Shown here in pieces: positions 35,214 to 45,205 of a DNA stretch of 64,000 bases (the stretch's first letter is position 1; every line of letters begins with the position of its first letter). Location of the stretch: assembly GCA_964576515.1 (NCBI GenBank), contig CAZNUW010000004.1, forward strand, positions 62,001-126,000. The letters are read 5' to 3'. The translations under genes were made by a program, and so were the position numbers. Source of the DNA: SHVO01 sp964576515. Lineage in GTDB: Bacteria > Pseudomonadota > Alphaproteobacteria > Rhodospirillales > Rhodospirillaceae. Under the pieces are notes generated by a model, which saw nothing but the letters and a program-made list of their open reading frames with translations, was not told the DNA's origin and did not search any database.

Positions 35214-35978
35214 CTAAAAAACATCCTTACGTCGACGCACTTCCGCGAACACGTCCACGGGATCGCGGCCCGCCATGCCGACGGCGGCGGCGAGGTCCGG
35301 CGCGTCGGCGCGCAGGAACGGATTCGCCGCGCGTTCCTCGCCCAACAGCGAGGGCACGGACGGTTTGCCTGCGGCCCGCAGCGCTCTGACGTCTTTCTCC
35401 CGCTGACGCAGCGCCGCGTTCTTCGGATCGACGGAGACGGCGAAGCGGATATTGCTCTCGGTGTACTCGTGCGCACAGAAGATCCGTGTGGCGGTGGGCA
35501 GGGCGCGCAAGCGCTTGAGACTGGTCCACATCTGCGCGGGCGTGCCTTCAAAGAGGCGGCCGCACCCGATGGAGAACATGGTGTCTCCGCAAAACAGGGC
35601 GTCATCGTCCGGGAACCAATAGGCGATGTGGCCGCGGGTGTGGCCGGGAACGAAGAACACCTCGGCCTTGGCGCTTCCGAGTTCGTAGATGTCCCCGTCC
35701 TTCAACTGGACGTCCATGCCCGGGATGCGGTCCGGATCGTGCGCGGGGCCGACGATGACGCAGCCCGTGGCCTCCTTGATCTCCATATTTCCGCCCACAT
35801 GATCGGGATGATGGTGGGTATTGAGGATGTGCGTGATTTTCCAGCCCAGGCGATTCGCCTCCTCAAGCACGGGCGCCGCGACCGCGGGGTCGACCACTGC
35901 GACCGCGCCCGCGTGCGACTCGCGTACGAGATAGATGAAATTGTCGGAAAGCACGGGAATTTGACGGATATCCAACAT
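35214..35978 (-). CDS. gloB: Hydroxyacylglutathione hydrolase (glyoxalase II)
   Basis: The 254-residue metallo-beta-lactamase-fold enzyme hydrolyses S-lactoylglutathione to lactate and glutathione. Metal ligands are in THHHPDH (H55, H57, D59, H60). The later ligands are in VPGHTRGHIAYW and LFCGDTMFSIGCGRLFEGTPAQM, which is the glyoxalase II signature. The C-terminal substrate domain has CAHEYTESNIRFA and a final FAEVRRRKD, matching GloB rather than general MBL enzymes. The length is typical. Confidence 0.95.
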   Translation of the reverse strand: MLDIRQIPVLSDNFIYLVRESHAGAVAVVDPAVAAPVLEEANRLGWKITHILNTHHHPDHVGGNMEIKEATGCVIVGPAHDPDRIPGMDVQLKDGDIYELGSAKAEVFFVPGHTRGHIAYWFPDDDALFCGDTMFSIGCGRLFEGTPAQMWTSLKRLRALPTATRIFCAHEYTESNIRFAVSVDPKNAALRQREKDVRALRAAGKPSVPSLLGEERAANPFLRADAPDLAAAVGMAGRDPVDVFAEVRRRKDVF

Positions 35979-36222
35979 CGCAAGGCCTCGCGGTGGCGCA
36001 TCGAAACTTCGAGTTTAGCCCGAGGGCCAGTGTTTGTCGGCCCGATATGGGCCGTTTGTGGAGGGAACGCCACACCGTGGAAAATTCGCGCGAAAAAAGG
36101 CGCGTCTTTCGTCAACGAAACGTGCAGCCCAAGCGTTGGATGTGATATCGAAGGAAATCGCGCGGGGGACTCCGCGAAAACGAGACTCCGCGCCGGACCG
36201 GTCTTCCAGGTTTGGGTTCGTC

Positions 36223-37338
36223 GTGCGCCTGTTTAGATATGCATCCCGTCGGATTTTGGTGTTGGGCCTCGCGGCCTTTGGCGCCCTGGCGGCGTCCGCG
36301 GCGCTCTATGCGCAGGAAATGAAGGTTATGCGCATCGGCGCAGGGCCTACCGGCGCGACGGATTTCCCCTTCGGCGGCCTCATCGCCAACGCCATCTCCA
36401 ATCCACCCGGCTCGCGGGAGTGCGACCGCGGCGGCAGTTGTGGGGTTCCCGGGCTGATCGCGGTGGCCCAGACCACGCTGGATCCGGCGGAGAACCTGCG
36501 CGCGGTCGCGCGCGGCGAGCTCGAATTGGCGCTGTCCCAGGCCGACACCCTTTCATGGGCCTACGCGGGCGCCTCGGCTTTCCAGGGCCAGGAGCCCATG
36601 AAGAACCTGCGCATGGTTGCCCGGCTCTATCCGGCCAACGTGCATCTCGTGGTCAAGCGAGGCTCGCCCATCAAGTCGGTCACCGACCTGAAGGGCAAGA
36701 AGGTTGCTATCGGCGGCGAGGCGTCGGCGACGGCCGGAACGGCGAAGCTGATCCTGTCCGCGTATGGCGTGAAGTGGGACGCCGTGCAGATGCGCACCTA
36801 CGATTTTCCGGCGATCCCGGGCGCGCTCGAGAAAAACGAGGTGGACGCGTTCTTCATGGTCAGCGGCGCGCCGGTGCTGGCGCTTGAGGACCTTGCGAGC
36901 CGCACGCCGATCTCCTTCGTCCCGATCGATGGCCCCATCGCCGAGAAGCTTCCCAAGATTTTCCCGTATTACAGTCAGGGCGTGATCCCGGCGAAGACCT
37001 ACGGCGACCACCCGGCGGTGCCGACCCTCGATGTGGGGTCCGTTCTGGTGGGGCGCGATACGCTGGCGCCGGACCTCGCGTACGGCATCGCACGCGCCAT
37101 CTGGCACGAGCGCAATGCGCCCTTGTTCCAGAAAGGGCATGCGCGGGGCAAGTTGATGGATCGCGCGTTGGCGGCGCGCGATATCGGTGTGCCGATCCAG
37201 CGGGGCGCCGACCGCTACTATGTGGAAAACGGCATTATGGAAGCGCGCCCCGACGCAGCGCCCACACCGGCCGGGAAGCCGGCCGCACCGCCGCGCAAGG
37301 CGTTGCTGTCGCTTCCCTTCGTGAACGGTCATTCCTGA
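36223..37338 (+). CDS. TAXI-family TRAP transporter solute-binding protein
   Basis: This exported binding protein (371 residues from GTG 36223) has an uncleaved or late-cleaved leader (RRILVLGLAAFGALAASAAL) and the TAXI-type fold. RIGAGPTGATDFPFGGLIAN, QADTLSWAYAGASAF, LKGKKVAIGGEASATAGTAK and ALEKNEVDAFFMVSGAP are the recognisable blocks. A Pro/Ala-rich C-terminal tail is unusual. The frame is open upstream to 36034 but has no good start and an unrelated composition. No DctQ/DctM-type membrane subunit is adjacent, so it is an orphan; ligand unknown, glutamate or dicarboxylates being common in this family. Confidence 0.83.
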   Translation: MRLFRYASRRILVLGLAAFGALAASAALYAQEMKVMRIGAGPTGATDFPFGGLIANAISNPPGSRECDRGGSCGVPGLIAVAQTTLDPAENLRAVARGELELALSQADTLSWAYAGASAFQGQEPMKNLRMVARLYPANVHLVVKRGSPIKSVTDLKGKKVAIGGEASATAGTAKLILSAYGVKWDAVQMRTYDFPAIPGALEKNEVDAFFMVSGAPVLALEDLASRTPISFVPIDGPIAEKLPKIFPYYSQGVIPAKTYGDHPAVPTLDVGSVLVGRDTLAPDLAYGIARAIWHERNAPLFQKGHARGKLMDRALAARDIGVPIQRGADRYYVENGIMEARPDAAPTPAGKPAAPPRKALLSLPFVNGHS

Positions 37339-37391
37339 CGGGCCCATTCCCGGCTGGCCAGCGCGCGGCAATCTGCTAACGTCGCGCCCTC

Positions 37392-38816
37392 ATGAAAACA
37401 TCCCTTCTTTCACTTTTCGTCGAACCGGGTGGCGCCGCCACTCCCATCACCGCCGTTTCAGCGGACGGGCTTGAAGCCTGGAGCGGGGCCCAGCCGGAAC
37501 GGGTGCGCGCGTGGCTCGCCGCGACCGGTTTCAAAGCCGACACGGGCGCTGTTGCGGTTGTCCCCGAGGCCGACGGACGTATCGCATGTGTCGTGCTCGG
37601 CCTGGGTCGGGGCGACGATCCCTGGGTCACCGGCGGGCTCGCGAAATCCTTGCCCAAGGGGACTTACACCCTTGCGGACGTCGTCGGTTCCGCGCCTTCG
37701 GATTTTCCAAGCTGGGCCGCGCTCGCCTGGGCGCTCGGCGCCTACAGCTTCGCGCGTTACAAAAGCGAACCGCCGCCGGAGCGCGCGAAACTCGTGTGGC
37801 CCGCGGGCGCGAACCGCGCTTATGTGTCATGCGCCGTCGAGGCTGCGACCTTGAGCCGCGATCTCGTGAACACGCCCGCCGCCGACATGCTGCCCGACCA
37901 CCTGGAGCAGGCGGCCCGTGATCTCGCGGCGGCGCACGACGCCTCGTTCACCGTGACGACCGGCGACGAGCTTTTGCGCGCCAACTTCCCGATGATCCAT
38001 GCCGTCGGCCGGGCCAGCGCCAGCGCGCCGCGCTTGCTGGATATCAAATGGGGCCGCGCGTCCGCGCCGAAAGTCACGCTGGTCGGGAAAGGCGTGTGTT
38101 TCGACACCGGCGGTCTCGATCTCAAGCCTGCGAGCGCCATGGCGCTGATGAAGAAGGACATGGGCGGGGCGGCGACGGTGCTGGGTCTTGCGCATATGAT
38201 CATGGCCGCGAACCTTCCGGTGCGCCTGCGCGTCCTCATCCCCGCGGTCGAGAATGCGGTCGCGGGCAACGCGTTCCGGCCCGGCGATGTGCTCGCGACC
38301 CGTAAGGGTGTGACGGTGGAAATCGGCAACACCGATGCGGAAGGACGCCTGGTGTTGGGCGATGCTTTGACCGAAGCCGTGGGCGAGAAACCGGCGCTTC
38401 TGATGGATTTCGCGACCCTGACCGGCGCGGCGCGCACGGCGCTTGGACCGGAACTCCCTGCGGTTTTCACCGACGACGAAGACCTGGCCTCGGCCTTGGC
38501 CGATGCTGCGCGCGCCACCTTCGATCCTGTGTGGCGTCTTCCCCTGTGGAAGCCCTATCGCAAGATGATCGACAGCAAGGTCGCGGACATGAATAACGCC
38601 GGCGATTCGCCGTTCGCGGGCGCGATCACCGCCGCGCTTTTCCTGAAAGAATTCGTGACGCCGAAAGACGGCGTCGCGCCGCCGTGGGTGCATATCGATA
38701 CGTTCTCCTGGAACGCGGGCGACCGCCCCGGCCGTCCGCACGGCGGCGAGGCGCTTGCCCAGAGGGCGTCCTTCGCGCTGATCGCGGCGAAGTTCGCGCA
38801 GAGCTCCGCGCATTAA
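37392..38816 (+). CDS. pepA: Leucyl aminopeptidase family protein (M17)
   Basis: The 474-residue two-metal aminopeptidase has the catalytic segment GKGVCFDTGGLDLKP with the metal-ligand Lys/Asp, ALMKKDMGGAATVLG, and the signature NTDAEGRLVLGDAL from residue 313. The N-terminal domain is shorter and diverged relative to E. coli PepA, as in alphaproteobacterial members often named leucyl aminopeptidase family protein. It acts in the cytoplasm on N-terminal Leu and other residues. A strong bidirectional terminator follows, shared with the convergent gltB. Confidence 0.93.
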   Translation: MKTSLLSLFVEPGGAATPITAVSADGLEAWSGAQPERVRAWLAATGFKADTGAVAVVPEADGRIACVVLGLGRGDDPWVTGGLAKSLPKGTYTLADVVGSAPSDFPSWAALAWALGAYSFARYKSEPPPERAKLVWPAGANRAYVSCAVEAATLSRDLVNTPAADMLPDHLEQAARDLAAAHDASFTVTTGDELLRANFPMIHAVGRASASAPRLLDIKWGRASAPKVTLVGKGVCFDTGGLDLKPASAMALMKKDMGGAATVLGLAHMIMAANLPVRLRVLIPAVENAVAGNAFRPGDVLATRKGVTVEIGNTDAEGRLVLGDALTEAVGEKPALLMDFATLTGAARTALGPELPAVFTDDEDLASALADAARATFDPVWRLPLWKPYRKMIDSKVADMNNAGDSPFAGAITAALFLKEFVTPKDGVAPPWVHIDTFSWNAGDRPGRPHGGEALAQRASFALIAAKFAQSSAH

Positions 38817-38829
38817 CAGCGCGCAAATG

Positions 38830-38863
38830 AAAAGGGCGCGGGAGAGATCCCGCGCCCTTTTTT
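38830..38863. terminator. Bidirectional intrinsic terminator
   Basis: A 10-bp stem (GGGCGCGGGA with TCCCGCGCCC) and a GAGA loop, flanked by AAAA on the left and TTTTTT on the right, lie between pepA and gltB. The flanks also pair, so it can act on both strands and end both convergent transcripts. Confidence 0.93.
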
Positions 38864-38882
38864 GTTGTCTTGGCTCCGGCCA

Positions 38883-41800
38883 TTACGCCTTCAGCTTGGC
38901 CGCCGTGTCGTGGGTGACCGGTACTTCAAGCCGCTCGAGCATTTCCTTCGGCACGACCTGCCAGAAGTTGCGCACCTCGCGGTCCCAGTTCACCAGAAGC
39001 TCTTCCGCCCACGGGGACGACGTTTCCTTGTGGTGTTCCTTCACGAGGTTCCGCAACAAGGTCTCGTAGTGACCTACTTCAATGCGCTGGTAGATCACGC
39101 TGTCCTTGTTGATGCGGTGCTCGAACAATCCTTCGCGATCGTACACGAAGGCCATCCCGCCGGTCATGCCAGCGCCGAAGTTTGCGCCCACCGTGCCGAG
39201 GATCACCGCGACGCCGCCCGTCATATATTCGCAGGCGTTGGAGCCGCAGCCCTCGATGACGGTTGTAGCGCCCGAGTTACGCACGCAGAAACGCTCACCC
39301 GCCTGGCCCGCCGCGAACAGCTTGCCCGAGGTCGCGCCGTAAAGGCAGGTGTTGCCGATGATGGTATTGTCGGCCCAACGGAACGCCGCCGCGGTGGTCG
39401 GACGCAGCACGATGGTCGCGCCCGACAGGCCCTTGCCCACATAGTCGTTGGAATCGCCCCACACCTCGATCTTCAAGCCTTGGACCGCGAACGCGCCCAA
39501 GGACTGACCGCACGATCCGCGCAAACGGATCGTCATGTGGCCGGGCTGCAGACCCGTCATGCCGTACTTGGTGACGATCATGTGGCTGAGTTTGGTGCCC
39601 ACGGCGCGCTGCACGTTGCGCACGTTGTAGGTGAGCTGCATTTTTTCGCCGTCGTCCAGCATCGGGCGCGCGTCGGCGATCATCTGTTCGTCGAGCGTGC
39701 CGGGCACTTCGTTGCGGCCCTTGGTCATGTTGCGGGTCGGCAGGCCGCCCGAATCCGGCTGAACCAGGAGCGGGTTCAAATCCAGGTCGTCGAGGTGCGC
39801 CGCGCCGCGGCTGACCTGATGCAAGAGGTCGGTGCGGCCGATGATCTCGTTCAGGCTCTTCACGCCCAGGCCCGCAAGGATGTCGCGCACTTCTTCAGCC
39901 AGGAAGCTGAACAGGTTGACGACCTTCTCCGGCGTGCCGGTGAATTTCTTGCGCAGTTCCGGGTTCTGCGTGCACACGCCCACCGGGCAGGTGTTGGAGT
40001 GGCACTGGCGGACCATGATGCAGCCCATGGCGATCAGCGACGCCGTGCCGACGCCGAACTCCTCGGCGCCCATCATGGCGGCGATGACGATGTCGCGGCC
40101 GGTCTTGAGGCCGCCGTCGGTGCGCAGGACCACACGATGTCTGAGGCGGTTCAGTGTGAGAACCTGGTGCACTTCCGTCAGACCCATTTCCCACGGCAGA
40201 CCGGCGAACTTGATCGAGGTCTGCGGGCTTGCGCCCGTGCCGCCGTTGTGGCCGGACACCAGGATGACGTCGGCGTTCGCCTTGGCCACCCCTGCGGCAA
40301 TGGTGCCGATCCCGCTGCGGGCGACGAGCTTCACGCACACACGTGCTTTTGGATTGATCTGCTTCAAGTCGTAGATGAGCTGCGCCAGATCCTCGATGGA
40401 ATAGATGTCGTGATGCGGCGGCGGCGAAATCAACCCGACGCCCGGGGTCGCATGGCGCAAGGTCGCGATCTCGACGGTCACTTTGAAGCCGGCCAACTGA
40501 CCGCCTTCACCGGGCTTCGCGCCCTGGGCCACCTTGATCTCGATCTCGCGACATTGATTCAGGTATTCGGCGGTGACGCCGAAACGGCCGGAGGCGATTT
40601 GTTTGATTGCTGAGTTGGCATTGTCGCCGTTCGGCGCGGGCTTGTAGCGCGAACGCACTTCGCCGCCCTCGCCGGAGTCCGACTTCGCGCCGATCCGGTT
40701 CATGGCGATATTGAGCGTGCCATGCGCTTCCGGGGCGAGCGCGCCCAGAGACATGCCGGGCGTGACGAACCGCTTTCTGATCTCGGTGGTGGATTCCACC
40801 ATCTCGGCGCCGATCGGCTTGTTCACCGGGCGGAAGTCCAAGAGGTCGCGCAAATGCAGGGGCGGCAGCTTCCGCACGCCTTCGGAATACTTCTGATACG
40901 TGACGTAGGCGTCCTTCTCCACGGCTTGCTGCAAGATATGGATCAGGCGGCCGTCGTGCCCATGACCTTCGCCCGAGCGCGCACGGTAGCGATAGAAACC
41001 ACCGACCGGCAGGCTGATAACATTGCCGCGGAACGCCTTCTGGTGCTGCTCCAGCACCTTCTTCTGGATCCCGGCGAGGCCGAGACCGGAGATGCGCGAG
41101 GTCATGCCGGGGAAGAACTCCGCCACCAGCGACCGCGAGAGACCGATGGCCTCGAAGTTATAGCCGCCGCGGTAGGAGCTGATCACCGAGATGCCCATCT
41201 TCGACATCACCTTCAAAAGGCCGTCGCCGATGGCTTTTTGGTAGCGCTTCAGCACGTCTTCCAGCGAAAGGTCGGCGAACAGACCGCGGCGATGACGGTC
41301 CGCCAGCGCTTCTTCCGCAAGGTAGGCGTTCACCGTGGTCGCGCCCACGCCGATCAGCACCGCGAAGTAATGCACGTCGAGGCATTCGCCCGACCGCACG
41401 TTGACGGAGGTGAAGGTGCGCAGTTTCTGGCGGATGAGGTGCGTATGCACGCTGGCCGCGGCCAGGATCATCGGCAACGCGGCGCGTTTGTCGCCCACGT
41501 TCTCGTCCGACAGGATCACGTGGCGCTTGCCCGCGCGCACCGCTTCCTCGGCTTCCGTCTGGATGCGTTGCAGCGCGATGCGCATGGCGTTCTCGCCGTC
41601 CTCGATATCGAACGTGCAGTCGATGTCGCCGGCGGTGTCGTCCATATATTTGCGCATGGCCTGGAACTGGGCCGTGGTCAGCATCGGGCTCGAGAGCTGC
41701 AGGAGGTCGCACTGATCCGGCGCTTCGTCGAGGATGTTGCCCAGGTTCCCAAGGCGTGTGTTCAGCGTCATCACGCGGGTCTCGCGCAACGAGTCGATCG

Positions 41801-43451
41801 GCGGGTTGGTCACCTGGCTGAAGTTCTGCCGGAAGAAGTGATGCAGGCCGCGGTAGTTGTCGGACAGCACCGCCAGCGGGCTGTCGTCGCCCATGGAGCC
41901 CAGGGCTTCCTTCGCGTCCACCGCCATCGGATGGAGGATGAGCTCAAGGTCTTCCAGATTCTGGCCGTAGGCGAACTGGCGGCGCAGCAGTTCATCGCGG
42001 TCGAAGACGGACTTGGCCGCCTTGTTCGACTTGATGATGGAATCGAGGTGCGTGGTGTTCTTGATCCACTGGCCGAAGGGCTGCTTCGCGGCGAGCGAGT
42101 CCTTCAATTCCTTGTCGTGGTAGAACTTCCCTTCCTTGAGATCGATGCCGATCATCTGGCCGGGGCCGACACGGCCCTTTTCGACCACGTCTGCGTTGTT
42201 CACGCGCACCATGCCGGTTTCGGAGCCGACGATCAGCAGGCCGTCCCTGGTGATGGTGTAGCGCATCGGGCGTAGGCCGTTGCGGTCCATGTAACCCAAC
42301 ACCCAGCGGCCGTCGGTGGCGCACATCGCGCCCGGACCGTCCCACGGTTCCATGACGGCGTTGCAGTAGCCGAACAGATCGCGGTGGGGTTCCGGCATCA
42401 CGGCGTTCTGGCTGATGCTCTCGGGCACAAGAAGACAGCGCGCCATGGGCGCGTTGCGGCCGGCGCGGCACAGCAGCTCGAACACGTTGTCCAGGGTCGC
42501 GGAGTCCGAACCGCCCGGCTGAATGATGGGCTTCAGATCCTCGATGGTCGGGCCGAACGAGGGGTGATGCAGGCGGCATTCGTGCGCCTTCATCCAGTTC
42601 ACGTTGCCCAACAGCGTATTGATCTCGCCGTTGTGGGCGAGCATGCGGAACGGCTGGGCCAGATGCCACGTCGGGAAGGTGTTGGTCGAATAGCGCTGGT
42701 GATAGATCGCGAACGACGACACGAACCGCGGATCCACCAGATCCGGATAGAACGCGGTGAGCTGTTCGGCGAGGAACATGCCCTTGTAGATGATCGAGCG
42801 CGAGGACAGCGAGCAGATGTAGAAGCTGTTGATGTGGTCTTCCATCACGCGCTTCTCGATGCGCCGGCGCACGAGATACAGGTTGCGCTCAAGATCGTCG
42901 CCGGTCAGGCCGCGGCGGTTGCCGATCATGATCTGTTCGATCTCGGGGCGCGTGGCGTTCGCTTTCTCGCCGATGATGGAGATGTCCGTGGGCACCTGAC
43001 GCCAGCCGTAGATATAGTAGCCCGCGTTCAGCATCTCGCTTTCGACGATGGTGCGGCAGACTTCCTGCGCGCCGAGATCGGCCTTCGGCAGGAACACCAT
43101 GCCGACGCACAAGGTCTCGCTCTCGGGCATGTTGTGACCGGTGCGGGTCACATGTTCGCGGAAGAACGCCTGCGGAATTTCCAGGTGGATGCCGGCGCCG
43201 TCGCCTGTTTTACCATCGGCGTCGACGGCGCCGCGGTGGAACAGCACCTTCAGGCATTCGATGGCGGACTCGACGACGTCGCGGCGCGGCTTTCCGTCGA
43301 TGGACGCGACCATGCCGACGCCGCACGAATCATGCTCGTGCGCCGGATCGTAGGCGTTGGCCGCCGTGAGCTTCGCGACGTTCGCGGTGTAGTTGGCGAC
43401 GAACTCTTCGCCCGATTCCTGCGGTGGGGTGATGTGCGGCATCTCGTTCAT
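38883..43451 (-). CDS. gltB: Glutamate synthase (NADPH), large subunit
   Basis: GltB (1522 residues) makes glutamate from glutamine and 2-oxoglutarate. The first 42 residues are a propeptide that must be removed to expose C43 (HDSCGVGMVAS), the glutaminase nucleophile. The N-terminal Ntn-amidotransferase domain, the central domain, the FMN-binding synthase domain (LVSGHNGGTGASPQTSIKFA, IVRQCHSNTCPVGVCTQ spelled IMVRQCHSNTCPVGVC here) and the C-terminal beta-helix (GGVAVILGTVGANFGAGMTG) are all complete. It begins 1 bp after the gltD stop, so the order is gltD-gltB. Confidence 0.97.
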   Translation of the reverse strand: MNEMPHITPPQESGEEFVANYTANVAKLTAANAYDPAHEHDSCGVGMVASIDGKPRRDVVESAIECLKVLFHRGAVDADGKTGDGAGIHLEIPQAFFREHVTRTGHNMPESETLCVGMVFLPKADLGAQEVCRTIVESEMLNAGYYIYGWRQVPTDISIIGEKANATRPEIEQIMIGNRRGLTGDDLERNLYLVRRRIEKRVMEDHINSFYICSLSSRSIIYKGMFLAEQLTAFYPDLVDPRFVSSFAIYHQRYSTNTFPTWHLAQPFRMLAHNGEINTLLGNVNWMKAHECRLHHPSFGPTIEDLKPIIQPGGSDSATLDNVFELLCRAGRNAPMARCLLVPESISQNAVMPEPHRDLFGYCNAVMEPWDGPGAMCATDGRWVLGYMDRNGLRPMRYTITRDGLLIVGSETGMVRVNNADVVEKGRVGPGQMIGIDLKEGKFYHDKELKDSLAAKQPFGQWIKNTTHLDSIIKSNKAAKSVFDRDELLRRQFAYGQNLEDLELILHPMAVDAKEALGSMGDDSPLAVLSDNYRGLHHFFRQNFSQVTNPPIDSLRETRVMTLNTRLGNLGNILDEAPDQCDLLQLSSPMLTTAQFQAMRKYMDDTAGDIDCTFDIEDGENAMRIALQRIQTEAEEAVRAGKRHVILSDENVGDKRAALPMILAAASVHTHLIRQKLRTFTSVNVRSGECLDVHYFAVLIGVGATTVNAYLAEEALADRHRRGLFADLSLEDVLKRYQKAIGDGLLKVMSKMGISVISSYRGGYNFEAIGLSRSLVAEFFPGMTSRISGLGLAGIQKKVLEQHQKAFRGNVISLPVGGFYRYRARSGEGHGHDGRLIHILQQAVEKDAYVTYQKYSEGVRKLPPLHLRDLLDFRPVNKPIGAEMVESTTEIRKRFVTPGMSLGALAPEAHGTLNIAMNRIGAKSDSGEGGEVRSRYKPAPNGDNANSAIKQIASGRFGVTAEYLNQCREIEIKVAQGAKPGEGGQLAGFKVTVEIATLRHATPGVGLISPPPHHDIYSIEDLAQLIYDLKQINPKARVCVKLVARSGIGTIAAGVAKANADVILVSGHNGGTGASPQTSIKFAGLPWEMGLTEVHQVLTLNRLRHRVVLRTDGGLKTGRDIVIAAMMGAEEFGVGTASLIAMGCIMVRQCHSNTCPVGVCTQNPELRKKFTGTPEKVVNLFSFLAEEVRDILAGLGVKSLNEIIGRTDLLHQVSRGAAHLDDLDLNPLLVQPDSGGLPTRNMTKGRNEVPGTLDEQMIADARPMLDDGEKMQLTYNVRNVQRAVGTKLSHMIVTKYGMTGLQPGHMTIRLRGSCGQSLGAFAVQGLKIEVWGDSNDYVGKGLSGATIVLRPTTAAAFRWADNTIIGNTCLYGATSGKLFAAGQAGERFCVRNSGATTVIEGCGSNACEYMTGGVAVILGTVGANFGAGMTGGMAFVYDREGLFEHRINKDSVIYQRIEVGHYETLLRNLVKEHHKETSSPWAEELLVNWDREVRNFWQVVPKEMLERLEVPVTHDTAAKLKA

Positions 43452-43452
43452 C

Positions 43453-44910
43453 TTAGGAAGCCTTTTTCAACGCGGAGAGCGCGGCGGCGCGCGCGCTTTG
43501 CAGGTGGCGGTGGATGCTGGCGGCGGCGTCGCGGCCGTCGCGGATCGCCCACACCACGAGGGATGCGCCGCGCACGATGTCGCCGGCGGCGAACACGCCG
43601 TCCATGGTCGTCATGGCGGTGCGGAAATCGGTCTTCAGCGTGCCCCAGCGGGTCAGCCCCAGGCCCGGTTCGCCGAACATGACCGGCAGGTCTTCCGGAT
43701 CGAAGCCCAGGGCCTCGATCACCATTTCGGCGGGCGCCACGAATTGGGAGCCTTCGATCTCTTCCGGTTTGGCGCGGCCCGAAGCGTCCGGCGTGCCGAG
43801 GCGCATGCGCACGGCGCGCACGCCGGTCGCCTGGTTGTCGGCGTCGTGCAAGACGGCTTCCGGGGCGGACAGCCACAGGAACTCGACGCCTTCCTCGATC
43901 GCGTTGGACACTTCGCGCTGCGAACCGGGCATGTTCTCGCGGTCGCGGCGGTAAAGGCACTTCACGGACTTCGCGCCCTGGCGAATCGCGGTGCGCACGC
44001 AGTCCATGGCGGTGTCGCCGCCGCCGATGACGACCACGTTTTTGCCGGCTGCGTTCAGCGTGCCATCCTCGAAGGCCGGAACCTTATCGCCCAAATCCGT
44101 GCGATTGGAGGCGGTGAGATAACTCATGGCGGGGAAAACCCCGGCGGCGCCGACGCCCGGCACCGTCAACGCGCGCGCCTTATAGACGCCGGTCGCGATC
44201 AGGACCGAGTCATGTTTCTTGCGAATGTCGGCGAAAGAAATGTCGGCGCCGATATTCACACCCAGCACGAACTTCACGCCGGATTGTTCCAGCAATTTCG
44301 CGCGGCGCTCCACCACGTACTTCTCAAGCTTGAAGCTCGGGATTCCGTAGATCAGCAGGCCGCCGGCCCGGTCGTAACGGTCGTAAACCGTGACCTGATA
44401 GCCCAGCTTGCGCAGTTCTTCCGCGGCGGCGAGGCCGCCCGGCCCTGCGCCAATGATGCCGACGGATTGCTCCAGTTCCTTTTCCGGCGTCACGGGTTTC
44501 ACCCAGCCGCGTTCCCACGCGGTGTCGGTGATGTGCTTCTCGACGGCGCCGATGGTCACGCTGCCGTGCTTGGATTGCTCGAGAACGCACGAGCCTTCGC
44601 ACAGGCGGTCCTGCGGGCAGATGCGGCCGCAGACTTCCGGCATGTTGTTGGTAGCCGAAGACACGGCGTAGGCTTCTTCAAGACGGCCTTCGGCGACCAG
44701 CTTCAGCCAGTCGGGGATGTTGTTCTGGACCGGGCAATGCACTTGGCAGAAGGGGATGCCGCATTGTTCGCAGCGCGAGGATTGATCCGCGGCTTCGGGT
44801 TCAGCCCAGTTTTCATAGATCTCATTGAAGTCCTTGCGGCGCGCGTCCGCCGAACGCTTCGCCGGCATGGCCTGACCCAACCGTAAGAACTGCAGCATGT
44901 TCCGCGTCAT
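43453..44910 (-). CDS. gltD: Glutamate synthase, small subunit
   Basis: GltD (485 residues) feeds electrons from NADPH through FAD and 4Fe-4S clusters to GltB. The Cys motif is CEQCGIPFCQVHCP at residues 47-60. FAD-binding GIIGAGPGGLAAAEELRKLG and NAD-binding VVIGGGDTAMDCVRTAIRQG follow, and the C-terminus has GVFAAGDIVRGASLVVWAI. The frame is open upstream to 44979, but ATG 44910 has a GAAGGGA site and begins the conserved MTRNMLQFLRL. It is first in the two-gene operon. Confidence 0.96.
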   Translation of the reverse strand: MTRNMLQFLRLGQAMPAKRSADARRKDFNEIYENWAEPEAADQSSRCEQCGIPFCQVHCPVQNNIPDWLKLVAEGRLEEAYAVSSATNNMPEVCGRICPQDRLCEGSCVLEQSKHGSVTIGAVEKHITDTAWERGWVKPVTPEKELEQSVGIIGAGPGGLAAAEELRKLGYQVTVYDRYDRAGGLLIYGIPSFKLEKYVVERRAKLLEQSGVKFVLGVNIGADISFADIRKKHDSVLIATGVYKARALTVPGVGAAGVFPAMSYLTASNRTDLGDKVPAFEDGTLNAAGKNVVVIGGGDTAMDCVRTAIRQGAKSVKCLYRRDRENMPGSQREVSNAIEEGVEFLWLSAPEAVLHDADNQATGVRAVRMRLGTPDASGRAKPEEIEGSQFVAPAEMVIEALGFDPEDLPVMFGEPGLGLTRWGTLKTDFRTAMTTMDGVFAAGDIVRGASLVVWAIRDGRDAAASIHRHLQSARAAALSALKKAS

Positions 44911-45161
44911 CGCGGTGTCCCTTCGTGTCTTAAGAAGCGGTTCCTTGCGCCGCTTTGAAGCGGCGTTGCCGGACCACACATTTTCTCGGGGCGAATACGG
45001 GCCGCAGGCTCCACCCCGGGGACCGATTCGGGCGGACCATAGCGGCCAAAGCTCGGAGATGCCATGAGAATCTCAAAAATATGTCAGCTAAACTGACCTA
45101 AATTAAATCGGCCTTTGTCATTCGATTCGCCGATGGCTCCGCGAGTTGGGGCTGGCCGGCC

Positions 45162-45189
45162 AATATAGTAATCATATGATTACTATATT
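45162..45189. promoter_or_regulatory. 28-bp perfect palindrome
   Basis: The half-site AATATAGTAATCAT is followed without a gap by its exact reverse complement. It is AT-rich in a GC-rich chromosome and lies 16 bp upstream of the -35 of the UppP-like gene. A dimeric regulator operator is the simplest reading. A terminator role is unlikely since there is no GC stem or T-run at the end. Confidence 0.85.
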
Positions 45190-45205
45190 TATCCAAACGG
45201 CAACC

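Noticed and set aside
36034..36222. 63-residue upstream extension of the TAXI binding protein
   Set aside because: It lies before a good signal peptide, is Arg/Lys-rich and has no ribosome site; it is treated as non-coding leader.
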